Of a stretch of 64,000 nt of DNA, positions 44,664 through 53,729 are shown piece by piece. The position numbers and the translations under genes are program-made. The stretch is from NCBI GenBank assembly GCA_041398665.1, contig JAWKUH010000026.1, forward strand, positions 14,731 through 78,730, read 5' to 3'. This DNA is from Rohdeia sp041398665. GTDB lineage: Bacteria > Planctomycetota > UBA1135 > GCA-002686595. The notes beneath the pieces were generated by a model that was not told the DNA's origin, did not search any database, and saw only the letters and a program-made list of their open reading frames with translations. Position 1 is the stretch's first letter. Each line of letters opens with the position of its first letter.

Positions 44664-46556
44664 TCAGGGCAGGACCGTGACGACCACGGCGTTCGAGACG
44701 GCCCGCGGGAGCCAGCTGAACGTCGGGACGTCGAACTCGAGGACGACGAAGGCCGAGAAGACGGTGATGCCCGCCAGGCTCGGCTCGTTCGCCACCGGCA
44801 CCACGATCGTGCGGTGACCCGCGAAGTCGAGGTTCGCGAGGAAGCCGGGGTACCCGAAGAACTGGAAGAACACGTTGTCGAGGTTGAGCGGCACGTGCAT
44901 CCCGAGGTAGTCGGTGCCCGGGAAGATCCCGCCCGACAGACCGAGCAGGTACACGAAGCCGGGGTGGTTCGGCGAGTCGAGCTCGAACTGGACCTGGCCG
45001 CCGACGTGCACGGGACCGGCGAGCGACAGGACCGTCCCCACGACCGGCGGCACGTCCGCGTCGTTCACCTCGCCCGGCGTGCCGAGGTCGCCGCCGGCCC
45101 AGGCGGCGATCGCGTTCGAGAAGTTCGCGGCCGTGCTCGGTCCCGTCAGCATCTCGCGCTCGTCCGACACGCCGACGTCGATCTGCACGCCGGTCCCGCC
45201 CCAGTCGACGCGGTCGATGACCTGGTCGTTCGGCGTCAGCATCTCGACGTAGCTCGTGCCGTTCGTGAGGCCGAACTGCTCGAACGGGGCGCAGATGTCG
45301 CAGAAGACGTTGCCGTTGCGGTTCGTCACGCCGTCGAGGCCGACCACGGCGTACTCGCCGGGGCGCAACTGGATGCGCGTGTCGAGCACGAAGGTCTGCG
45401 TCCCCGACCGGAACTTGCAGCCGAACAGGTCGACGTCGCCCGGCGCGACGTTGACGATCTCGAACCACTCCGCGTAGTCCTGCGCCGCGGCGCCGGGATT
45501 GACGAGCAGCTCGGAGATGACGACGTCGCCCGAGGTCGGCGTGATGCCGGCGTGGCCGTGGCAGGCGAACTGGATCTCGTCGCCGCCGGAGACCTTCGTC
45601 ACCCAGAAGTGCGCGCCGTCCGTGCGGATCTTCACGTTGCCGTTGGCGGAGACGAAGCCTCCGGCCTGCGTCGGGAAGACGCCGCTGCCCGACTGCTGGT
45701 TGCCCCGCGTCGTGCACCACTGCACGCGGCTGTGCGCCGTGGTGTTGAAGGCGTTGCAGGTCGTCTTCGTCGGGTGGCCGTAGCCCGCGTTCACACCCGC
45801 GGAGTGCACGACGAAGGACGGGTCGAAGTTCGCGATCACCGTCGCGGACGAACTCGTGTTCGAGCCGTGGTGGCTCGACTGCATGGCCTCGATCTGTCCG
45901 ACGTTGGCGGAGACCGGTCCCTCGACGTCGGCCGTGCCGTTGCCGCCCGCCGTGAGGTCGCCGCCGATGTAGAACTCGAAGTCGCCGTGGTGGATCACGA
46001 CCGCGAGGCTGCGGGAGTTCTCGTCGATCGGGTTCGTGGAGAGCGGCACCGTGCCGGTCGCGTGCTGGCCGTTCACGGCGACGCACTCGATGTAGCTGCC
46101 GACGCCGAGCTGGATCTGCTCCCCCACCGTCGGCAGGTGGCGCAGCGTCAGGAACGTCGCCTTGTACTGGTTCTCCTGACTCGTGTTCTTCGGTGCGACG
46201 TCGCCGCGGTCCCAGGCGGCGAAGTTCGGCGCGTAGCCCGCGTTCGCCACTTCGTCCATGCTTCCGCAGTGGTCGGCGTCGAAGCTCGTGAGCACCGTGT
46301 AGTCGAGGTCCGTGACGCCGATCGACGCGAGGTAATTCGTGATCGTCGGACCGAGCCCGGGGCTGCCCGCGTCGATCAGCACGCGCGTGCCGTCCGGTCC
46401 CTTGACGAACGCCGCCGCACCCTGGTCGACGTTGAGCACGTGGATCTCGAGCTCCTGCGCGTTCGCCGGTCCCGCGAGGAGCGCACCCCCGGGGAACGCG
46501 GCGGCGAGGACGAGACGGGCGGCGCGGCGACGGGAGGGCGAATGGGAGGGCGACAT
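44664..46556 (-). CDS. Secreted ComEC-like metallo-beta-lactamase-fold protein with lamin-tail domain
   Basis: 630 residues. Signal peptide from about residues 9-33 (AARLVLAAAFPGGALLAGPANA). MBL domain about 35-330: LEIHVLNVDQGAAAFVKGPD, LIDAGSPG and LTSFDADHCGSM. The metal motif reads SFDADH (residues 91-96), so the first His of HxDxDH is Ser; EFYIGGDLTAGG and SSHHGSN supply later ligands. A lamin-tail domain follows (VVISELLVNPGAAAQDYAEW, IQLRPGEYAVVG), then a beta-rich C-terminal domain. It lacks ComEC membrane helices, so it is an extracellular hydrolase-like protein, possibly a nuclease or phosphodiesterase. Confidence 0.8.
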   Translation of the reverse strand: MSPSHSPSRRRAARLVLAAAFPGGALLAGPANAQELEIHVLNVDQGAAAFVKGPDGTRVLIDAGSPGLGPTITNYLASIGVTDLDYTVLTSFDADHCGSMDEVANAGYAPNFAAWDRGDVAPKNTSQENQYKATFLTLRHLPTVGEQIQLGVGSYIECVAVNGQHATGTVPLSTNPIDENSRSLAVVIHHGDFEFYIGGDLTAGGNGTADVEGPVSANVGQIEAMQSSHHGSNTSSSATVIANFDPSFVVHSAGVNAGYGHPTKTTCNAFNTTAHSRVQWCTTRGNQQSGSGVFPTQAGGFVSANGNVKIRTDGAHFWVTKVSGGDEIQFACHGHAGITPTSGDVVISELLVNPGAAAQDYAEWFEIVNVAPGDVDLFGCKFRSGTQTFVLDTRIQLRPGEYAVVGLDGVTNRNGNVFCDICAPFEQFGLTNGTSYVEMLTPNDQVIDRVDWGGTGVQIDVGVSDEREMLTGPSTAANFSNAIAAWAGGDLGTPGEVNDADVPPVVGTVLSLAGPVHVGGQVQFELDSPNHPGFVYLLGLSGGIFPGTDYLGMHVPLNLDNVFFQFFGYPGFLANLDFAGHRTIVVPVANEPSLAGITVFSAFVVLEFDVPTFSWLPRAVSNAVVVTVLP

Positions 46557-46676
46557 GCGGGTAGGGGCTGCGTGACCCGCGGGCGCGCGGGCCGAGTGCG
46601 CTAGTGTACGTGCGACGTGGGACGCGCCCGCCGTCCCCTCCGTTCCCCGACCTCGGTCAAGGAAGAGCAAGGAACC

Positions 46677-47554
46677 GTGAACGACCGCCTCCTCGTCGTC
46701 CTGTGCGTCCCCCTGTGCATCGCCGGCGGTGCGGCCGGCGCCTGGTTCGCCTCCCCCGCCCGCGAGGTCGCCGCCGAGCGCTCCGTCGAGCCGCGCTCCG
46801 GCGGAGTCGACGAGGACGCCGTCGCCGCCCTGCGCAGCGAGATGGACCGGCGCTTCGAGCGCATCGACATGCGCCTCGCCGACCTCGCGGACGCGCGGCG
46901 CAGCGCCGTTGCGGACTCGTCCGCTCCGAGCGCGGCGGCGCCCGGGAGCCGGACGCGGCGAGCGACGGGACGGGTGCGAAGGACGACGGGAAGGTCGGCG
47001 AGGACGAGATCGCGGCGCTGTTCGGCGGCGGCATCGGCGACGGCGAGCGCTGGGACCTGCTCGACCGCCTGCGCAAGTCGGGTCAGCTCGACGAGGTCCT
47101 CGAGAGGCTGCAGGAGCGCGCCGATGCGAACCCCAACGACCCCGAGGCCCAGTTCGAGGTCGGCATGGCGTACATCATGAAGCTGCAGTCCGTCGGCGCG
47201 AGCTTCGAGGCGGGCCCGCTCGCGAACAAGGCCGACGCCGCGTTCGACCGCACGCTCGCGCTCGACGAGGACCACCTCGGCGCGCGCAAGGCGAAGGCGA
47301 TCTCCCTCAGCTTCTGGCCGCCGATCTTCGGCAAGCAACCCAAGGCGATCGAGCAGTTCGAGATCCTGATCGACAAGCAGAAGCAGTTCCCGCCGAACCC
47401 GGACTTCGCCGACTCGTACGTCCTGCTCGGCAACCTCTACCTGCAGAGCGGAAAGACCGACGAAGCCGCGAAGGTGTTCCAGCAGGGACTCGACGCGTAC
47501 CCCGACGACGAGGCGCTGGCCGACCTGATGAAGGACGTGCAGGGCGGCAAGTGA
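46677..47554 (+). CDS. Membrane-anchored TPR protein, one frame break
   Basis: GTG at 46677 with AAGGAA just before it; N-terminal helix LLVVLCVPLCIAGGAAGAWF. The frame changes around 46930-46960 in an Asp/Ala/Gly-rich linker. The open remainder reads GERWDLLDRLRKSGQLDEVL, then PNDPEAQFEVGMAYIMKL, DAAFDRTLALDEDHLGARKA and SYVLLGNLYLQSGKTDEAAK, i.e. several TPR-like helix pairs. Probably a periplasm-facing scaffold. YjbQ begins 7 nt downstream. The 120-bp gap to the divergent 46556 gene holds a TAGTGT hexamer. Confidence 0.7.
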
Positions 47555-47561
47555 GCCCGCG

Positions 47562-47981
47562 ATGAAGTCCCACCGGCACGAGATCGCGCTCGAGGTCCCG
47601 TCCCGGCGCGGCTTCGTCAACATCACGCGCGACGTCGAGCGCGCGATCGCTGCCAGCGGCGTCCGCGAGGGCCTGTGCCTCGTCAACGCCATGCACATCA
47701 CGGCGAGCGTCTTCGTGAACGACGACGAGCCCGGCCTGCACCAGGACTACGAGAAGTGGCTCGAGCGGCTCGCTCCCCACGCTCCGACGGACCAGTACCG
47801 CCACAACGACACGGGCGAGGACAACGCCGACGCGCACATGAAGCGCCAGGTGATGGGCCGCGAGGTCGTCGTCGCGATCACGGACGGGAAGCTCGACTTC
47901 GGCACCTGGGAGCAGATCTTCTACGGCGAGTTCGACGGTCGGCGCCGCAAACGCGTGCTCGTCAAGATCATCGGCGAATGA
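47562..47981 (+). CDS. yjbQ: YjbQ/UPF0047-family protein
   Basis: 139 residues. Conserved blocks NAMHITASVFVNDDEPGLHQ, YRHNDTGEDNADAHMKRQVM and LDFGTWEQIFYGEFDGRR are the signature of the YjbQ/UPF0047 family (named secondary thiamine-phosphate synthase in some annotations from weak in-vivo activity). The real function is unsettled. The stop overlaps the next start (ATGA). Confidence 0.93.
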   Translation: MKSHRHEIALEVPSRRGFVNITRDVERAIAASGVREGLCLVNAMHITASVFVNDDEPGLHQDYEKWLERLAPHAPTDQYRHNDTGEDNADAHMKRQVMGREVVVAITDGKLDFGTWEQIFYGEFDGRRRKRVLVKIIGE

Positions 47982-48334
47982 GCGACGACCCCGAGGACGC
48001 CGTGGACCCGCTCGCCGCGTGGAGCGCGACCGACGTGCGCGTGGGCCGCGTCGTCGAGGCCGAAGCGTTCCCCGAGGGGCGCTACTCCACGCACCTCCTG
48101 CGCATCGACCTCGGACCGGAACTCGGGACGAGGAAGTCGCTCGCGCGGCTCGTCCCCCACTACGCGCCGGAGGACCTCGTCGGCCGGCTCGTGCTGTGCA
48201 ACGTCGGACTCGAGCCGCGACAGATCGGGAGACACCGGTCCGAGGTGCTCGTGCTCGGCGTACCCGACGCGAACGGCGAGACCGTCCTCGTCGCACCCGA
48301 GCGGGACGTGCCGCCCGGCGGCAGGCTCCACTGA
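47978..48334 (+). CDS. csaA: tRNA-binding-domain protein, CsaA-like
   Basis: 118 residues. DVRVGRVVEAEAFPEG, LLRIDLGPELGTRKSLARLV and LVLCNVGLEPRQIG with SEVLVLGVPD match the OB-fold EMAP/CsaA family, here without any synthetase fused. CsaA has been described as a secretion-linked chaperone and binds tRNA-like structures. Overlap with yjbQ shows the two are cotranslated. Confidence 0.85.
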   Translation: MSDDPEDAVDPLAAWSATDVRVGRVVEAEAFPEGRYSTHLLRIDLGPELGTRKSLARLVPHYAPEDLVGRLVLCNVGLEPRQIGRHRSEVLVLGVPDANGETVLVAPERDVPPGGRLH

Positions 48335-48393
48335 CCGATCCGCCTGGCCTTTTCGCGCTCCCGTCCCGCCTTCCCACTCCCAAGGTCCGCTCC

Positions 48394-48993
48394 ATGAAGA
48401 AGCTGCTCTCCGCCGGTCTGTTCGTCGCCGCGCTCCCCCTCGCCGCGCTCGCCCTCCAGGACGAACCGGCCTCGAAGCCCGTGACGTACACGATCGACCC
48501 CGTCCACTCCTCGATCACGTTCCACGTCAAGCACATGGGCGCCGCCTTCGCGGCGGGCCGGTTCGACTCGCTCACGGGCGAACTCGTCTTCGACGAGGGC
48601 GATGCCGGCGGCTGCAGCGTCGACGCGCACGTCGACCCGGCCTCGGTCTCGACCGCCAACGCCGACCGCGACAAGCACCTCCGCAGCGGCGACTTCTTCG
48701 CCGTGGAGGAGCACCCCGACATGCGCTTCGTCTCGACGTCGGTCGAGTCGAAGGGCGACGGCACTTACGCGATGAAGGGCACGCTCTCCTACCGCGGCGT
48801 GGAGAAGGAGATCGCCTGCACGTTCGAGAAGGTCGGCGAGGCGACGAGCCGCGACCGCCGGCGCGTCCTCGGCTTCACGACCGAGTTCGTCGTGAAGCGC
48901 TCGGACTTCGGCGACGTCTACGGCGTCGCCCAGAGGATCCTCGGCGACGACGTCCACGTGCGCGTGGACATCGAGGCCGGCGAGAAGCGCTGA
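48394..48993 (+). CDS. Secreted YceI-family lipid-binding protein
   Basis: 199 residues. Signal peptide MKKLLSAGLFVAALPLAALA. The lipocalin-like barrel motif YTIDPVHSSITFHVKHMG plus RFDSLTGELVFDE, DKHLRSGDFFAVEEHPDMRF and GTLSYRGVEKEI are the YceI landmarks. The family binds isoprenoid-type or other hydrophobic ligands in the periplasm; the ligand here is unknown. Confidence 0.92.
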   Translation: MKKLLSAGLFVAALPLAALALQDEPASKPVTYTIDPVHSSITFHVKHMGAAFAAGRFDSLTGELVFDEGDAGGCSVDAHVDPASVSTANADRDKHLRSGDFFAVEEHPDMRFVSTSVESKGDGTYAMKGTLSYRGVEKEIACTFEKVGEATSRDRRRVLGFTTEFVVKRSDFGDVYGVAQRILGDDVHVRVDIEAGEKR

Positions 48994-49015
48994 TCCGCGC
49001 GAAGCTCGGAGCGGA

Positions 49016-49054
49016 CGAGCGGGAGTGCGTGCGACGAGCGCGCGCTCCCGCTCG
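49016..49054. terminator. Hairpin between convergent YceI and TPR lipoprotein genes
   Basis: CGAGCGGGAG (49016-49025) and CTCCCGCTCG (49045-49054) pair perfectly over a 19-nt loop, between stops at 48993 and 49060. Confidence 0.55.
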
Positions 49055-49059
49055 CTGCG

Positions 49060-50425
49060 TCAGAACTCGTCCATCATGCGCTGGGTGTCGTCGACCCAGC
49101 GCCCCGTGGGATGCAGCGAGGTAGTCGCGCAGCACGCGGCGCGCACGGTCGGGCTGCTCCGCGCGGAACCAGGCGCGCGCGGCGTTGAGGTGGATCGGGA
49201 CCTCGAGCGCGTCGAGGTCCTCGGCGTTCTCGTTGCAGATGTCCTGCAGGATCTGCGCGGCCTGCGCGAACTCGTCGTGGTCGAAGAGCAGTTCCGCGCG
49301 GACGACCCGCGCCTTGAGCGACGTCGGGTCGAGGTGCAGCGCCCGCGACACGAGCGTGTCGACCTTCGCGCGCGACTCGACGAGGCTCTGCTCGACGTCG
49401 TCGCCGGCGAGCCCGCGCGACCGGAGTCGCTCGAGCGCCGCGATGGAGTCGAGGAGCGAGAGCGCCTCGTCGATCGCGTCGCCCGCGCGCCTCGCGAGGA
49501 AACTCGTGCCGATGCCGAGGTCGCCCTGGCGGACGCCGAGCTCGCGCATGCGCAGGTAGTCCGACTCGCGCTCGGCGTCGATCCGCTCGCGCGCCTCGGC
49601 GTTCGCCACGCTCGACGTGAGCATGGCCGCCGTCGCCGCGTTCTTGAGCGCGTTCACGAGCTTGGGCTGGACCTCCGCGACGTTCTCGGCGAGCAGTTCC
49701 TCGTAGAGTTCGACCGCGCGGTCGAAGTCGATGCCGGTCGCGAGCGCGTCGGCGAGGGTCTCCCGCGCGCGCTCGTCGCCCGGCAAACGGTCGAGCGACG
49801 CCCGTGCGTGCGTCACCGCGTCGTCCGTGCGCCCCTCGTTCATGGCGGCGTTCGCGGCGAGCAGGTGCGCCTCGCCGAGCGCGCGGCCGAGGAACGGCAG
49901 CGCGGGATCGGCGCGCTCCGCCTCCTCGAGCAGCTGCAGACCGGAGCGCGACCCGCCCTGCGTGCAGATGCCGATCACGCCGTGCGCGCGGACCAGCTCG
50001 GGCGTGCGACCGTGGACGGCGCGCGCCGCTTCGAGTTCCTGCGACGCCTCGGTGAGCTTGCCGTTCCAGGCCAGGATCTCGACCAGCGTCGCCGCGGGCC
50101 GCGGGTCGTTCGGGTTCGCCTCGCGCGCGCCGCGCACGAGTCGCAGCGCCTCGAACGTGTCGCCGCCGAGCGCGGCGAGCCGCGCGCGGAGCAACGGCTC
50201 CTCCGGCCCCGACGACGGACCGACCTGGTCGATCAACGTGCGCGCCTCCGCCAACCGGAGGTGGTCGATGGCGTCGCGGAGCTCGACCAGCTCGGTCGAG
50301 TCGTTCCGCTGGAACGAACCGGCGGAGCGCGCGGTGCTCCCGCCGCCGTCGCCGCACGCCTCGAGGAGCGAGAGCGAGAGGACGAGCGCCGCGGCGAGGA
50401 GGTGGGATCGTCGGATTCGAACCAT
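49060..50425 (-). CDS. TPR lipoprotein, frame break at the C-terminus
   Basis: ATG at 50425. Leader LLAAALVLSLSLLEAC ends in a lipobox Cys. The body is a chain of TPR-like helices: EAADRADPALPFLGRALGEA-type pairs, RALHLDPTSLKARVVRAELL, EFAQAAQILQDICNENAEDL and DALEVPIHLNAARAWF. The frame changes near 49115; the third frame restores TGRWVDDTQRMMDEF to a stop at 49060. A TAGCCT hexamer lies 22 nt upstream of the start. Function unknown; likely an outer-membrane-tethered scaffold. Confidence 0.75.
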
Positions 50426-50451
50426 GGTGGACGCGGTCGTGCGCGAAGAGG

Positions 50452-52407
50452 CTACGGCGGACCGCCCTGCCACGCGAGTCCCTCGCGGAAGGCACTGCGA
50501 CCGTGCTCGGGCAGCAGCTCCTCGATCGCCGTTCCCGTCGGCACGAAGTAGCCGTCCTCGCGGAACCGCACGCGGTAGCCCCAACCGAAGCCGCGGTACA
50601 GCGGTTCGACGAGGGTCGGTGAGAGCGCGGTGGTGCTGCGCAGCGTGTCGGTCTGGATCCGGTCGTACGGCGTCGCACGCAGCCCGACGAAGAAGCCCAG
50701 GCCCTCGGCGACGGCCGGCGCGTCCGCTCCGAACCACTCGAGCGCGCGGAAGAGGTCGGCGACTCGTGCGCGCGGGAAGCGCTTCGCGTCGCGGCGCGCG
50801 TAGCCCTCGTACTCGACGGCTCGGTGCCCGAGCGTGCGGCCGACGCCGCGCATGAACCAGCGGCGCTCCGCCGCGTCCGTCGCGGCGACCTCGTCGCGGG
50901 CGGCGAGGACGAGTCCGCGCAGGTAGTTCTGCGGCGGCACGGTCGCGCGCGTCGCCTCCTCCGCGAGCGTCGATCCCGCCGCGACGCAGACGAACGGCAC
51001 CGTCGCACCGTCGCCGCGGCGCGCCTCCTCGAGTCGCGCCGCGAAGTCCGGGCGCGCGACCTCGATCCTCGAACTCGCGTCGAAGTACGCGATCGGCTGG
51101 AAGTCGACCCAGTCGTGGTCGTTCGCGCGGACGAGGGCGACGCGCTCGGAGAGCCCGGGTGCGGCGTACGCCAGGTGGTCGCGGAAGCTGTAGAGCTCGT
51201 GCGCCGCGACGCGCGGTTGGCGCGTGGGCAGCATCGGGTCGAGCATCGGCAGCGTCCCGAGTGCGGCGAGCGCGACGAGCACGGCTCCCGTCCCCCACCC
51301 CGCCGCGGCGCCGACGCGCGTGCGCAGTGCTTGGCACCCCGCGCCGATCGCGAGCGCGAACCCGGGCCAGAGCGGCACGAAGTAGCGGCTCCCCGTCCCG
51401 TCGAGCGTCGCGGTGAGGTTGACCGCGAGGTCGGTCACCGCGTACGCGCCGAGCAGGCACGCCGTGTGGACGACGGCGACCAGGACGACCTGCGCGCGGC
51501 CGTCGGTCCGCAGCGTGCGCAGCGACCGCAGCCTCGGCACGAGGACGAACGCGACGCTCGCGACGATCGCGGCGAGCAGCACCCAACCCACGAGGCCGAC
51601 GCCCTGCTCCTCGAACAGCCACGAGCGCCGGAGTTCGTAGGTCGCGGCGGAGGCGAACTTCCCGAGCTTCTGACCGAAGTCGCTCGCGAGGACGCGCTCG
51701 CCGATCGGGCGGTTGACGATGGTCGTCGCGTCGTGCGTCAACAGCGGGATGCATAGCAGGGCGGGCAGCGCGGCGAGGCACGCGACCGGGATCGTGCGTA
51801 GCCAATTCCTGCCCGGATGTTGTCGAAGCACGAGGAGCAGCGCCCAGGCCGGCAGCGCGACGAGCGCCTGGTAGCTGAAGAAGATCGCCGCACCGACGCT
51901 CGCGCCGAGGGCCGCCGCGCGGCGCCACGACATAGGTCGGTCCGACGGCGCGTCGAGCAGCAGCAACGTCGGCAGCAGGAGGAACGGCACGGTGTCGGCG
52001 TGGCTCCCGAGCGCGAGCACGTCCACCATCTGCAGCGCGGGCGGGGCGAACGCGACGAGTCCGACCGCGACCGCCGTCCCGAGCGCACCGACGTGCCGCC
52101 GCGCGATCACCGCGACCAGCGCCGCGCCGAGCGCCGACCACAGCACCGCGAGGAGCTTGAGCACCCACAGGTTCGACCCGAAGACGAACGTGAGGGGCAC
52201 GAGCAGCAGCGCGAAGACGTACGACCCGCGCAGGTGCTCGATGATCGGGAGCTGGGCGGGGTCGAGCGCGATCCCGTGCCGCAGGGCGAAGGCGACGGTG
52301 CCGCCGTAGCGCTCGAGCTCGAGCTCGTCGAGCCGCGACGCGGCGACCAGGGCGCGCACGCCGAGCACGAGGAGGGCGGCGGCGAGGGGCGGGCCGAACG
52401 AGCGCAC
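50452..52407 (-). CDS. Multi-pass membrane protein, GT-C-like layout
   Basis: 651 residues, GTG start at 52407. At least nine hydrophobic segments lie in the first ~410 residues (LAAALLVLGVRALVAASRLD, FALLLVPLTFVFGSNLWVL, AVAVGLVAFAPPALQMV, LLAAIVASVAFVLVP and others), followed by a soluble C-terminal domain with DLFRALEWFGADAPAVAEGL. The acidic loop RLDELELERYGGTVAF lies in the position of the first GT-C loop. It shares this layout with the pair at 25727 and 27304, but catalytic residues cannot be assigned. A TAAGGT hexamer sits 6 nt before the GTG. Confidence 0.65.
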   Translation of the reverse strand: MRSFGPPLAAALLVLGVRALVAASRLDELELERYGGTVAFALRHGIALDPAQLPIIEHLRGSYVFALLLVPLTFVFGSNLWVLKLLAVLWSALGAALVAVIARRHVGALGTAVAVGLVAFAPPALQMVDVLALGSHADTVPFLLLPTLLLLDAPSDRPMSWRRAAALGASVGAAIFFSYQALVALPAWALLLVLRQHPGRNWLRTIPVACLAALPALLCIPLLTHDATTIVNRPIGERVLASDFGQKLGKFASAATYELRRSWLFEEQGVGLVGWVLLAAIVASVAFVLVPRLRSLRTLRTDGRAQVVLVAVVHTACLLGAYAVTDLAVNLTATLDGTGSRYFVPLWPGFALAIGAGCQALRTRVGAAAGWGTGAVLVALAALGTLPMLDPMLPTRQPRVAAHELYSFRDHLAYAAPGLSERVALVRANDHDWVDFQPIAYFDASSRIEVARPDFAARLEEARRGDGATVPFVCVAAGSTLAEEATRATVPPQNYLRGLVLAARDEVAATDAAERRWFMRGVGRTLGHRAVEYEGYARRDAKRFPRARVADLFRALEWFGADAPAVAEGLGFFVGLRATPYDRIQTDTLRSTTALSPTLVEPLYRGFGWGYRVRFREDGYFVPTGTAIEELLPEHGRSAFREGLAWQGGPP

Positions 52408-52413
52408 GCCGGG

Positions 52414-52419
52414 ACCTTA
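52414..52419 (-). promoter_or_regulatory. -10-like hexamer TAAGGT before a GTG start
   Basis: Reverse-strand TAAGGT, six bases (CCCGGC), then GTG at 52407; no ribosome-binding site. Confidence 0.35.
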
Positions 52420-52645
52420 CCCGGTCCTGTCCCCACTCGCTGGTGATGGGTCGGGCCGCCGGGAGCGCCCTGGGAAGGGCCGCAGCCGAGGGTTTCCCCT
52501 CGATTCGGAGCGAGTGCGCGGGACCCTCCGTCGGGCGGACACGGGGACGGCGCGCGCGGATCGACCGGCGACCCGCCCGGCCGGAGCCCGTCGGCAGCGC
52601 TCGCCCCGACCGGCGTCACCAGCGAGCGGGGACAGTACCGTGGGG

Positions 52646-53521
52646 GTGACCGGACGGCCCCGACCCCGATCCGCCGCCCTCGCCCGCGCCGCCTCCCGCC
52701 TCGCCCGCCGGGCGCGCGATCTCGGCCGCCCCGCGGGCGCTGCGCGACCCGCTCCGGCGGCTCCGGTGCGGGGTCCCGTGGGGTCCGGAGCCGGCCCCGG
52801 CCCGCTCGACCGGCGGGGCGCTCCCGGCCCCCGAGTCGCGCCCGGCGGCTGCGGCGAGGGCCTCCGCCGCGCCGGGTCCCGCGCCGGCGGCCGCCCGGGC
52901 GGCGGCTCCGCCCCGAGCGGGCCTCCCCCACCCTGGCGGTGGCCCGGGCGCGGCCGACCTCGAGACGCTCCGCCGCGAGGTCGAGGGCTGCCGCGCCTGC
53001 GGCCTGTGCTCGACGCGCACCAGGACGGTCTTCGCCGACGGGTCGCCCTCGGCGCGCGTGATGTTCGTCGGCGAGGGCCCGGGGGCGGACGAGGACCGCA
53101 CCGGGGTGCCGTTCGTCGGCGCGGCGGGCCAGCTCCTGACGCGGATCATCGCGGACGGCATGGGCCTCGACCGCGCGCGACACAGTACATCGCGAACGTC
53201 GTGAAGTGCCGTCCGCCGGGCAACCGCGACCCGGAACCGCACGAGAAGACCACCTGCGCGCCGTTCCTGGCGCGGCAGATCGAGCTCGTCGACCCCGAGG
53301 TGATCGTGGCCCTCGGTCGCCACGCCGCGGCCCACGTCCTCGAGCGCGACGCGCCCATCGGGCGATTGCGCGGGCGCGTGGAGCGCGTCGGCGGTCGCGC
53401 CGTCGTGGCGACCTTCCACCCGGCCTACCTGCTGCGCTCGCCGCACAAGAAGCGCGAGTGCTGGAGCGACATCCAGCTCGCGATGGCCGAGCTGGGGCTC
53501 GAGCCGCCCGCGCGGCGCTGA
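52646..53521 (+). CDS. Family-4 uracil-DNA glycosylase, frame-broken
   Basis: Removes uracil from DNA using an iron-sulfur-stabilised fold. The middle frame reads LETLRREVEGCRACGLCSTR (first Fe-S cysteines), VMFVGEGPGADEDRTGVPFV and GAAGQLLTRIIADGMGLDR, the GEGPG catalytic block. The frame then changes near 53180 to YIANVVKCRPPGNRDPEPHE with KTTCAPFL (remaining cysteines), and later VVATFHPAYLLRSP, the HPAxLLR motif. The N-terminal ~100 codons are Pro/Ala/Arg-rich and uncertain, so the GTG at 52646 is only a guess. Confidence 0.85.
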   Translation: MTGRPRPRSAALARAASRLARRARDLGRPAGAARPAPAAPVRGPVGSGAGPGPLDRRGAPGPRVAPGGCGEGLRRAGSRAGGRPGGGSAPSGPPPPWRWPGRGRPRDAPPRGRGLPRLRPVLDAHQDGLRRRVALGARDVRRRGPGGGRGPHRGAVRRRGGPAPDADHRGRHGPRPRATQYIANVVKCRPPGNRDPEPHEKTTCAPFLARQIELVDPEVIVALGRHAAAHVLERDAPIGRLRGRVERVGGRAVVATFHPAYLLRSPHKKRECWSDIQLAMAELGLEPPARR

Positions 53522-53700
53522 GGGCTCCCGCGGCGATTCGGGCGGATCCGCACGGTTCGCGCGGCGCCGCAGCTCGCCGTCGCTCGAGGCGTAGCCCGAC
53601 CCGCCGGACGCGGTAGGTGAACCCGTCCGACGCCCGTCGGACCGACACGCCGGCGTCCCACGACCGCGGCGGTCGGTCGCCCGGGGTCCGCGCCCCTGCG

Positions 53701-53729
53701 TTGACCCCCCCGATGGGCACCGCTATTCT
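53701..53729 (+). promoter_or_regulatory. Strong sigma-70-like promoter of the secretin gene
   Basis: TTGACC (53701-53706), exactly 17 nt, then TATTCT (53724-53729). It lies about 400 nt before the ATG at 54129, so the transcript would carry a long leader. It is the best promoter match in the window. Confidence 0.6.
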
